This document shows positions 1-5,507 of a DNA stretch of 6,551 nucleotides, one piece after another. This stretch comes from Clostridiales bacterium. Its GTDB lineage: Bacteria; Bacillota; Clostridia; Oscillospirales; Acutalibacteraceae. The stretch's first letter is position 1; each line of letters begins with the position of its first letter. The DNA is taken from assembly GCA_022791355.1 (NCBI GenBank), contig JAAVYX010000218.1:1-6551 (forward strand). The letters are read 5' to 3'. A program made the position numbers and the translations under genes. The notes beneath the pieces are model-generated. The model searched no databases, was not told the DNA's origin, and saw nothing but the letters and a program-made list of their open reading frames with translations.

Positions 1-1462
1 TGCCGTGCTCCGCGCCCTTGCCGGTGCCCACCATGATGGCTGTGGGGGTAGCCAGTCCCAGGGCGCAGGGACAGGCGATGACCAGCACCGATACAAAGGT
101 GTTCAGCACAAAGGAAAAATCCTTGCCGGCCAGGGCCCAGCCCCCGGCCGACAGAATGGCTATAGCCAGCACGATGGGGACGAACCAGCCCGACACCACG
201 TCGGCCAGCTTGGCGATGGGGGCTTTTTTCCCCTGGGCGTCCTCCACCAGCTGAATGATCTTGGATAGGGCGGTATCCTTCCCTACCCTAGTCACCCGGC
301 ATTTGAGCAGGCCCTCGCCGTTGATGCTGCCGCCGGTAACCTGGGCGCCGGCCGTCTTTTCCACCGGCATGCTTTCCCCGGTGAGCATGGACTCGTCCAC
401 CGACGAGACCCCCTCCAGCACCTGTCCGTCCACGGGGATGGAGCCGCCGGGACGCACCAGCACGGTCATCCCCGGCTCCAGCCAGTCCAGCGGGATTTCC
501 TTTTCGACGCCCTCTTGGTCGACGATAAAGGCGGTTTGCGGCCGCAGGTTCATCAGCTTTTGGATGGCCTCGGAGGTTTTCCCCTTGCTCAAAGCTTCCA
601 GGTATTTGCCCAGCATGACCAGGGTGACCACCACCGCCGCCGATTCAAAGTAGAGGGACATGACATAGGAAGAATCGCCGGCGGCGATTTTATAAAGGGC
701 GTACAGGCTGTACAAAAAGGCGCTGCCCGTGCCGATGGCCACCAGGGTGTCCATATTGGGCGCGGCGTGAAAAAGCGACTTAACCCCCCGTGTGTAAAAG
801 GTATAGCCGCAGGCTACCACCGGAAGGGTCAGGACCAGCTGGACGACCCCGAAGGTCACAGGGGCGTGATGAGGGTCCATGAAGCCGGGGATGGGCAGAC
901 CCAAAACCGGGAACATATGGGACATGGCCAGGTAGAGCACCGGCAGAGCGAAGACGGCGGCGATCAGCAGCCGGCGCTTCATCCCCTTGCGCTCCTTTTC
1001 CCCCTGGCCGGCCGCCGCCTTTTCCTCCGCCTCGCCGGCCGGCTGGGCGGTAAACCCGGCCTTTTCCACCGCCGCCGTCAGGTCGTGGAGGGTCAGGCGG
1101 CCGGGATCGTACTCCACCGCCGCCCGGCCGGTGGTCAGGTTGACCGCCGCGGATTTTACCCCCTCGAGCCGGGAAAGCACCTTTTCGGTCCTCGCCGAGC
1201 AGGCCGCGCAGGTCATGCCCGAAATCAACAGGTCGGCCCGCCGCCAGTCTACGTCCTCGGCCAGGCCGAAGCCGGCCTTTTCCACCGTCTGCCGCAGGGT
1301 CTGCAAATCTATCTTGCTTTCATCCAGCTTAAGCGCCGCCTTTTCGGTGGCCAGGTTTACTTGGCAGCTTTCCACGCCGTCCAGCCGGGAGAGAACCTTT
1401 TCCACCCGGGCCGAACAGGACGCGCAATGCATGCCGGTGATTCGATAGGTTTTGCTTTCCAC
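1..1462 (-). CDS. copA: Copper-translocating P1B-type ATPase (CopA-like), N-terminal 487 residues; C-terminus beyond the window
   Basis: Membrane pump expected to export Cu(I) using ATP. Visible in translation: HMA domain 1 (residues 5-66, GMHCASC with Cys13/Cys16) and HMA domain 2 (77-138, GMTCAAC with Cys85/Cys88). These are near-duplicates, both containing EKVLSRL and VEKAGF. A charged Glu/Lys-rich linker follows, then hydrophobic segments near 162-180, 201-222, 238-262 and 267-292, the actuator-domain motif TGES (361-364), and segments near 418-446 and 451-475. The last contains CPC (464-466) followed by ALGLATPTA, the signature of copper/silver P1B ATPases. The DKTGT phosphorylation site and the nucleotide-binding domain should lie just past the left edge, so about one third of the protein is missing. 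The GTG start was chosen because AAAAGGAG lies 8 bases upstream; an in-frame GTG at 1471 overlaps that site. It is transcribed away from the dockerin gene. No CsoR or CopY operator or copper chaperone gene was recognised. Copper over silver is inferred from the family. Confidence 0.96.
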   Translation of the reverse strand, partial: MESKTYRITGMHCASCSARVEKVLSRLDGVESCQVNLATEKAALKLDESKIDLQTLRQTVEKAGFGLAEDVDWRRADLLISGMTCAACSARTEKVLSRLEGVKSAAVNLTTGRAAVEYDPGRLTLHDLTAAVEKAGFTAQPAGEAEEKAAAGQGEKERKGMKRRLLIAAVFALPVLYLAMSHMFPVLGLPIPGFMDPHHAPVTFGVVQLVLTLPVVACGYTFYTRGVKSLFHAAPNMDTLVAIGTGSAFLYSLYALYKIAAGDSSYVMSLYFESAAVVVTLVMLGKYLEALSKGKTSEAIQKLMNLRPQTAFIVDQEGVEKEIPLDWLEPGMTVLVRPGGSIPVDGQVLEGVSSVDESMLTGESMPVEKTAGAQVTGGSINGEGLLKCRVTRVGKDTALSKIIQLVEDAQGKKAPIAKLADVVSGWFVPIVLAIAILSAGGWALAGKDFSFVLNTFVSVLVIACPCALGLATPTAIMVGTGKGAEHG

Positions 1463-1470
1463 GGTTTTCA

Positions 1471-1478
1471 CTCCTTTT
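1471..1478 (-). promoter_or_regulatory. Ribosome binding site of copA
   Basis: On the minus strand AAAAGGAG sits 8 bases before the GTG at 1462. It decides between that GTG and an in-frame GTG at 1471, which overlaps the Shine-Dalgarno itself. The sequence farther upstream is AT-rich, but no convincing -35/-10 pair with normal spacing was found for copA. Confidence 0.8.
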
Positions 1479-1519
1479 CATTCGTCTTTTTATTATCATT
1501 TTTTTAATTGGGCGGGGGC

Positions 1520-1536
1520 ATGTCGGATTCTTTCTG
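1520..1536 (+). repeat. Short direct repeat, copy 1
   Basis: The 14-mer ATGTCGGATTCTTT followed by CTG recurs at 2171-2188 with one extra T before CTG. The two copies lie about 650 bases apart, on either side of the hairpin-rich block. Copy 1 lies about 60 bases upstream of the copA start, a location compatible with a regulatory role. Confidence 0.5.
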
Positions 1537-1679
1537 TCTTTATTTCATATAGCGCGGGGCAGATTTCTTTTTTTCTTAGTAAGCGGAAGGTTTCGCGCCA
1601 GGTGTACGATTGTTATTCCTCCCATACCGAAGCGAGAGAGCGGCAGACAGTCAAAGGGCAAGCGGAGGCTCCCCCTAAC

Positions 1680-1704
1680 CTAAGTCTAAACCGGCTTAGA
1701 TTAG
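1680..1704. other. Stem-loop inside the intergenic repeat element
   Basis: CTAA-G-TCTAA pairs with TTAGATTAG around the six-base loop ACCGGC: nine base pairs with a single bulged G. No T-run follows on either strand, so it does not look like an intrinsic terminator. Confidence 0.5.
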
Positions 1705-1839
1705 AGCTACGAGAATAAATGGAATCACCGATTCGCCAGCAGAGAGAAGAAGCTGACAGCGGCGGCTAGCGGGAAACAATAGGGAAGCGGCCAGCGGCTG
1801 AGGGGAAGAGAAAAGAGTAAATACAAAACTTCCGGAGAG

Positions 1840-1877
1840 GCGCCCCGTAGGGTGCGAATCCAGAGGGCGAACCCTCT
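1840..1877. other. Two adjacent stem-loops
   Basis: GCGCCC/GGGTGC (loop CGTA, one G-U pair) at 1840-1855 is followed after six bases by the perfect AGAGGG/CCCTCT stem with loop CGAA at 1862-1877. Two compact tetraloop hairpins in series suggest a folded RNA or a structured DNA repeat. No poly-T follows. Confidence 0.5.
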
Positions 1878-1927
1878 ATGTCGTTCAGGAAGGGGCCGGA
1901 GGGAATCCCGTCGAAAGGATTGCCAAG

Positions 1928-1975
1928 GGCGCGCCTTTTGCATCCTTTTCTTGGCGTGAAGAAAAGGGACGCGCC
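1928..1975. other. Long nested hairpin
   Basis: Outer arms GGCGCG (1928-1933) and CGCGCC (1970-1975) enclose inner arms CCTTTTCTT (1944-1952) and AAGAAAAGG (1959-1967) around the loop GGCGTG. The region also holds the palindrome GGCGCGCC. No U-tract follows on either side, so a terminator role is not supported. Confidence 0.5.
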
Positions 1976-2151
1976 TCGCGGTCAGATTTTGGCGTATTCA
2001 CAAAAGGAAATCCGGCGCGAAACCTCTATCCCTTTCATGCCGCGAAACCTCGACCCCAAATTATAAAAGAAAAAGATTTTCCGCCGCTTGCCATAAAGTT
2101 TGCATATGCTTACCGATAGTATACCCTATCCCGCTGGAAAAGTCATGCTTT

Positions 2152-2253
2152 TTGGACCATCTTTTCAGAAATGTCGGATTCTTTTCTGCCAGGCCTTTAT
2201 CATTTTATCTATTTTATTCCATAAACGCCTCTCAAACCATGGTCCAAGGACCA
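2152..2253. promoter_or_regulatory. Inverted repeat upstream of the dockerin-gene promoter, possible operator
   Basis: TTGGACCAT at 2152-2160 is exactly inverted as ATGGTCCAA at 2239-2247. The right arm is part of a second compact dyad, TGGTCC-AA-GGACCA (2240-2253). Three half-sites of the same 6-mer therefore sit 40-170 bases ahead of the promoter. A dimeric regulator binding both and looping the DNA is possible; no regulator gene is in the window. Confidence 0.3.
2171..2188 (+). repeat. Short direct repeat, copy 2
   Basis: Second copy of ATGTCGGATTCTTT, here followed by TCTG. It lies about 105 bases upstream of the -10 box of the dockerin gene and between the two arms of the TTGGACCAT inverted repeat. 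Confidence 0.5.
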
Positions 2254-2293
2254 AAGAAAGCCAATCCGGCAAAAGAAAAACCAGCTATTAACA

Positions 2294-2322
2294 TAGACAA
2301 ATCGTTTTTTCTCCTGTATAAT
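2294..2322 (+). promoter_or_regulatory. Sigma-A-type promoter of the dockerin gene
   Basis: A -35 box TAGACA (five of six consensus bases, 2294-2299), a 17-base spacer and a perfect TATAAT (2317-2322). Transcription would begin near 2329, giving an untranslated leader of about 110 bases. This is the best promoter in the window and suggests fairly strong housekeeping-sigma transcription, possibly modulated by the upstream dyads. Confidence 0.8.
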
Positions 2323-2388
2323 AGCGATGCACACGCAACAGGGCGCGATTCGTCCCTTTAGGCGGATTGCTAAAACGGTATGTGCCTC

Positions 2389-2412
2389 CGGCCGCTGGAG
2401 AGAGCGCGGCCG
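2389..2412 (+). promoter_or_regulatory. GC-rich hairpin in the 5' leader
   Basis: CGGCCGC (2389-2395) and GCGGCCG (2406-2412) form a perfect seven-pair stem with a ten-base purine-rich loop, ending 11 bases before the Shine-Dalgarno. It could stabilise the transcript or tune translation. No U-run follows, so it is not a terminator, and no known riboswitch was recognised in the leader. Confidence 0.45.
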
Positions 2413-2423
2413 AAAATACAATA

Positions 2424-2430
2424 AAAGGAG
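2424..2430 (+). promoter_or_regulatory. Ribosome binding site of the dockerin gene
   Basis: AAAGGAG, nine bases before the GTG at 2440. An ATG at 2433 lies only two bases after it and opens another frame that gives an Arg-rich, motif-free peptide. The GTG begins a textbook signal peptide and is the better start. Confidence 0.85.
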
Positions 2431-2439
2431 CTATGCAGA

Positions 2440-4968
2440 GTGAAAAAAGGATTTCTGAAAAAATTCCTGAGCGCCGCCCTTTCGGCCGCCATGCTGACGA
2501 CGGTTACCCCCGCCATGCTGGCCGGCGCGGAAGACGGCGCGGTGGAGAATGTGCTGGGGCTTACCTGGCTGGACGGGGACTCGTGGGTTTCAGGCACCCT
2601 TCCCGAATGGGCGCGGAACGCTACCGATGAGGAAAAGCAGGCGACCATCGACGCGATCAACCGGGAGTATCTCCGGCAGGCCGAGGCCGGATACGACCTG
2701 GGAGAAGGCGAAGGAGATAACAACGGCCTCTCCTCCTACAGCGATATGGTCATCGTCCAGTTTAAGGGCGGCGACAACGTGACCAGCCCCTGGGACGCCA
2801 ATCGGAAATGGGGCGCTATCATCGCTCCCTTCCCGGGCATGGCCTTCTCCATTACGGGCAAAATGGCTGCCCGGTGGGACTACCGGCTGCCCATCGGCAA
2901 CGCGGTGGAATGGACCGACCCCGGCAACGGTCAAACCAATACCTGGCAGATGTTTTATAATACCGAGACCTTTATCGGCGCCGGCTCCGCCAACGGCACA
3001 AACTGGGGCTTTGCGCCCGGCAGCACCCTGAAGAACAACGACCTCGTAGAGGCCATGGTGAAGGCCTACGCTCAGAGCGCCTACTACAATGCGGACTTTA
3101 AAAGGCCCCATAATCTTGGACTGCTGCAAGATAACGCCAAGATAGACGCGGCTACCGGCATTGTCTATCAGGAGTTTTTCGGCAACGATTCCACCGGCAC
3201 AGCCCCCAACCGCAAGGACACCGAGCAGCACAAATGGGGCGTTTCCTACATGGTGGCGCCCAGCGCGGACGCTTCCGAGGTCTTTATCGTAACCGACAAG
3301 ATCATGACGGCCTGGGGAACCACCTGGAACGGCGCCGACCGGTTTTCCGTAACCGGCGCGCCTGTCGCCAATCAGGTGACCGACGAGGAGGGCAACGTCT
3401 CCCAGCTCTTTGAGAAGGCCCGGATTACGGTGGCGGCCGACGGCGCCGTTACCATTCAGAGTACCGACAACAGTCTGCAAAACTTCGCTATTGAGGGCGG
3501 CGTCACCTTTGCGGACGGCAACGACATCACGGTTGTGATGGAGACCGGTACGGATGTGACCAAGCTGACAACCTCTTTTGATATTGACGAGAAGGCCACT
3601 GTCACGCCCGAGGCCGGCGAGACCGATTTCACCAATCCCGTAACCTACACCGTTACTGCCGAAAACGGCGACCAGGCTACCTATACGGTAACCGTTCAGG
3701 TGGCTCCCGCGGAGCCTGCGGCCGCCGATAAGGAAGCCGCCGAAAAGGTGGCCGCCGCTATCGAGGCTCTGCCCGCCGAAGACCAGCTTTATCTGAACGA
3801 CCGCGCAGAGGTACAGGCCGCCCGAGCGGCTTACGAGGCCCTGACCCCCATGCAGCGGTATTTGGTGACCGGGCTGGATAAGCTGGACGACGCTGAAAAG
3901 GCCATCGCCGCGCTGGAAGCCAATCCTCTGCGGGTCACCATGGTGGGCGACAGCATTACCGAGGGCGTGGGCGCGACCGTCACCTCCAAAAACTACGTTT
4001 CCCAGACCCAGAAGCTTTTAGGCAGCGAATTTACCGTATTCAACGCCGGCGTCAGCGGCAAGACCCTGATGAGCACCCCCGAGGCCTACACCAGCACCGG
4101 CCGCTACACCGAGGGCAAAAACTTTGCGCCCGATGTGGTGACCATCATGCTGGGCACCAACGACGGTAAGGACCGGTACTGGGGCCTCGGCAGCGCCGAC
4201 CAGTACAACGCCGCTCAGTTTGAGCGGGAGCTGACCGAGCTAATCAACGTATACCGCGCTCTGCCCTCCAAGCCGGTGGTCATGGTGGCCACGTCTCCCA
4301 CAGTCTACGGCAAGCGGGTAGACACCATCGACGACGCCTATGTATCCCAGATCATCCAGGTGCAGAAAAAGGTAGCCGCTGACATGGGCTGCCCGGTAAT
4401 CGACATCAACGCCTACACCAAGGAGCACGAGAACTGGTTTACCGACGGCGTACATCCCAACGATACCGGACACACCGAAATGTCCAAGGAATTTGCCAAG
4501 GCCGTAGCGCAGGTGAACAAGGCCGCTCTGTCCTCCATTCAGGTGGGCGACGAGACCATTGCGCTGGAGGAAGGCGTGTACGACTACACCGTCAAGGTTT
4601 CCGCCGACGATGAGCTTCCCGCCGTTACCGCTCTGGGCGCCAACGGCGCCCAGGTGACCGTTGAGCAGGACGGCGAGGGCGAGCTGCCCCTGAACGTTAC
4701 CATTACGGTTATCAGCAAGAACGGCAACTACAAGAGCGTTTATACCCTCACGCTGGAAGTGGGCGAGGATATCGTTCCCGGCGACATGGACGGCAACGGA
4801 GCAGTTAACATCCAGGATGTAATGGAAGCCTGTAAGGTGCTGGCCCGGCAGTCGGCCGGCAAGGCCCCCACGGAAGACGAGATGAAGCGGGGCGACCTGG
4901 ACGGCGACGGGAAAGTCACCATTACGGACGTAATGGAAATCTGTAAGATTCTGGCCCGGCAGGCCTAA
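2440..4968 (+). CDS. Secreted modular SGNH/GDSL-family esterase with C-terminal type I dockerin
   Basis: An 842-residue extracellular protein. A signal peptide (1-30, Lys-rich start, hydrophobic core, likely cleavage after Ala28-Gly-Ala30) is followed by a poorly defined N-terminal region (about 35-340). Within it, ITGKMAARWD and LPIGNAVEW resemble an LGFP repeat, a cell-wall-associated module. Next come a cadherin/Ig-like beta-sandwich (about 344-422) and an Ala/Glu-rich helical linker (427-496). The SGNH hydrolase domain (498-695) shows block I GDSIT (nucleophile Ser505), block II NAGVSG (535-540), block III GTND (Asn574) and block V DGVHPN (Asp669, His672), so it should be active. A second beta-sandwich (about 698-775) precedes a dockerin (779-842) with calcium loops D782-D793 and D819-D830, each followed by a near-identical helix (VMEACKVLAR, VMEICKILAR). 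SGNH enzymes with this context usually remove acetyl or other acyl groups from polysaccharides; that substrate class is inference. The dockerin predicts attachment to a cohesin protein encoded elsewhere. The gene has its own promoter and terminator and is monocistronic. Confidence 0.92.
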   Translation: MKKGFLKKFLSAALSAAMLTTVTPAMLAGAEDGAVENVLGLTWLDGDSWVSGTLPEWARNATDEEKQATIDAINREYLRQAEAGYDLGEGEGDNNGLSSYSDMVIVQFKGGDNVTSPWDANRKWGAIIAPFPGMAFSITGKMAARWDYRLPIGNAVEWTDPGNGQTNTWQMFYNTETFIGAGSANGTNWGFAPGSTLKNNDLVEAMVKAYAQSAYYNADFKRPHNLGLLQDNAKIDAATGIVYQEFFGNDSTGTAPNRKDTEQHKWGVSYMVAPSADASEVFIVTDKIMTAWGTTWNGADRFSVTGAPVANQVTDEEGNVSQLFEKARITVAADGAVTIQSTDNSLQNFAIEGGVTFADGNDITVVMETGTDVTKLTTSFDIDEKATVTPEAGETDFTNPVTYTVTAENGDQATYTVTVQVAPAEPAAADKEAAEKVAAAIEALPAEDQLYLNDRAEVQAARAAYEALTPMQRYLVTGLDKLDDAEKAIAALEANPLRVTMVGDSITEGVGATVTSKNYVSQTQKLLGSEFTVFNAGVSGKTLMSTPEAYTSTGRYTEGKNFAPDVVTIMLGTNDGKDRYWGLGSADQYNAAQFERELTELINVYRALPSKPVVMVATSPTVYGKRVDTIDDAYVSQIIQVQKKVAADMGCPVIDINAYTKEHENWFTDGVHPNDTGHTEMSKEFAKAVAQVNKAALSSIQVGDETIALEEGVYDYTVKVSADDELPAVTALGANGAQVTVEQDGEGELPLNVTITVISKNGNYKSVYTLTLEVGEDIVPGDMDGNGAVNIQDVMEACKVLARQSAGKAPTEDEMKRGDLDGDGKVTITDVMEICKILARQA

Positions 4969-4994
4969 GTCCTTATTTTAGCCGGCTTTAAAGC

Positions 4995-5025
4995 AAAGCC
5001 CCGGCCCGTTTTGGGCCGGGGCTTT
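4995..5025 (+). terminator. Intrinsic terminator of the dockerin gene
   Basis: Perfect 13-pair stem AAAGCCCCGGCCC/GGGCCGGGGCTTT with loop GTTTT, starting 26 bases after the stop codon. The T-run is short (TTT then CTCT), but the stem is very stable. Confidence 0.85.
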
Positions 5026-5453
5026 CTCTACGGATGATTGTACCGTCTACCTTCAAGGGCCGATACGTTTTTTATGAGGGAAAACCACGCAAGCCGCGTT
5101 ATCTTCGCCCTCCAAATCCGAGAACGCTGCCAGCCCTCATTTTGGCCCCTGTACGAGCCGCCCTTTAGGCGGTTGCCGAACGCATTTGTCCCTTGTCAGT
5201 CGATGAATGGGCCGTCCGATTTTGAGCGCGCCCCTAATGAAGGGAAGCCGGCGGTCCTTCCGGTCCCGTTTCGGCTTATCGCAGGGGGCCCGCCGTCAAC
5301 GCCTGGAGACGGCCGGCTTGAGACCAAAAGCCTTTCAAATTTGGCAGACCGCAGTAAAGATATAGCGATTCGCTTGCGCCCCGCGAAACCGTGCGGCTGC
5401 TTTCGGGACCGACGGCAAAGTTTTCGCGCCCCATAGTATGGCAGGCGGCCAGC
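5026..5453. other. Gene-free stretch between two convergent terminators
   Basis: About 430 bases with no supportable gene. The long plus frame 5038-5436 begins at TTG without a ribosome binding site and its product is Arg/Pro-rich and motif-free; a minus frame 5276-5608 runs through the neighbouring terminator and gene. The stretch holds a small hairpin CCGCC-CTTTA-GGCGG (5158-5172) and two short sequences (CGCGAAACC at 5382-5390, TTTCGCGCC at 5422-5430) related to the ends of the left intergenic element. No promoter or RNA gene was recognised. Confidence 0.7.
5158..5172. repeat. Hairpin with a 12-mer shared with the dockerin-gene leader
   Basis: CCGCC/GGCGG stem with loop CTTTA. The 12-mer CCCTTTAGGCGG (5161-5172) also occurs at 2354-2365 in the dockerin-gene leader. 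The following bases remain loosely similar (TTGC about one base later, then an A-rich CG and a TGT), suggesting two diverged copies of a short intergenic repeat. Confidence 0.4.
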
Positions 5454-5497
5454 AAAAACAGCCCCTGGATCATGCGGCGAACATGATCCAGGGGCTG
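5454..5497 (-). terminator. Intrinsic terminator of the membrane-anchored protein gene
   Basis: A perfect 16-pair stem (5459-5474 with 5482-5497; each arm contains CAGCCCCTGG or its complement) around a seven-base loop. Read on the minus strand it is followed by TTTTT (5458-5454), and it begins 10 bases after the TGA stop. The plus-strand side has no T-run, so it serves the minus-strand gene. Confidence 0.93.
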
Positions 5498-5507
5498 CCG
5501 GCGTTTG

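Larger units (their letters stand above)
1588..2025. repeat. Putative structured intergenic repeat element bounded by 12-bp inverted repeats
   Basis: AGGTTTCGCGCC at 1588-1599 is exactly inverted at 2014-2025, and a third partial copy (10 bases, same orientation as the right end) lies at 2041-2050. Between the ends are several stem-loops. One at 1680-1704 has 9 base pairs with one bulged G and loop ACCGGC. One at 1840-1855 has 6 pairs including one G-U, loop CGTA. One at 1862-1877 is AGAGGG/CCCTCT with loop CGAA. A nested structure at 1928-1975 has outer GGCGCG/CGCGCC and inner CCTTTTCTT/AAGAAAAGG arms. There is no transposase gene and no clear target-site duplication. It could be a MITE-like or other dispersed clostridial intergenic element, or a structured RNA. 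Calling it mobile is inference. Confidence 0.45.
1463..2293. other. Gene-free intergenic region between copA and the dockerin gene
   Basis: About 830 bases between two divergently transcribed genes. Short open frames on both strands (for example 1452-1718 plus, 1725-1943 minus, 1878-2066 plus) lack a ribosome binding site at good spacing, and their translations are rich in Arg, Pro and Ser without recognisable motifs. I do not call any of them genes. What the stretch does hold is repeat and stem-loop structure: an inverted-repeat-bounded block (1588-2025), a short direct repeat (1520 and 2171) and dyads near the downstream promoter. The copA promoter should lie in the first 150 bases or so, but I could not fix it. 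Confidence 0.75.

Noticed and set aside
515..1507. 330-codon open frame on the plus strand
   Set aside because: Antisense to copA, whose minus-strand frame shows complete P1B ATPase motifs. The plus-strand product is Gly/Arg/His-rich without motifs and lacks a ribosome binding site.
1463..1600. CsoR or CopY operator upstream of copA
   Set aside because: A G-rich run (GGGCGGGGGC) is present, but I found no matching palindrome of either known type, so no operator is claimed.
1848..1861. tRNA T-arm-like string (GGGTGCGAATCC)
   Set aside because: The flanks do not form a T-stem, and there is no acceptor, D-arm or anticodon arm; the bases fit the two tetraloop hairpins instead.
1725..1943. 72-codon minus-strand open frame (and overlapping plus frame 1878-2066)
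   Set aside because: No ribosome binding site, Arg/Pro/Ser-rich composition, and it lies inside the hairpin-rich repeat block. Such frames are common artefacts of structured repeats.
2433..2630. ATG start near the dockerin gene in another frame
   Set aside because: It is only two bases from the Shine-Dalgarno and encodes an Arg-rich peptide. The GTG at 2440 has correct spacing and begins a signal peptide.
2590..3480. 296-codon open frame on the minus strand
   Set aside because: Antisense shadow of the dockerin esterase; GC-rich codons remove stop codons from the opposite strand.
5038..5436. 132-codon plus-strand open frame filling the gene-free stretch
   Set aside because: TTG start with no Shine-Dalgarno, directly after a terminator with no promoter, and no recognisable motif or signal.
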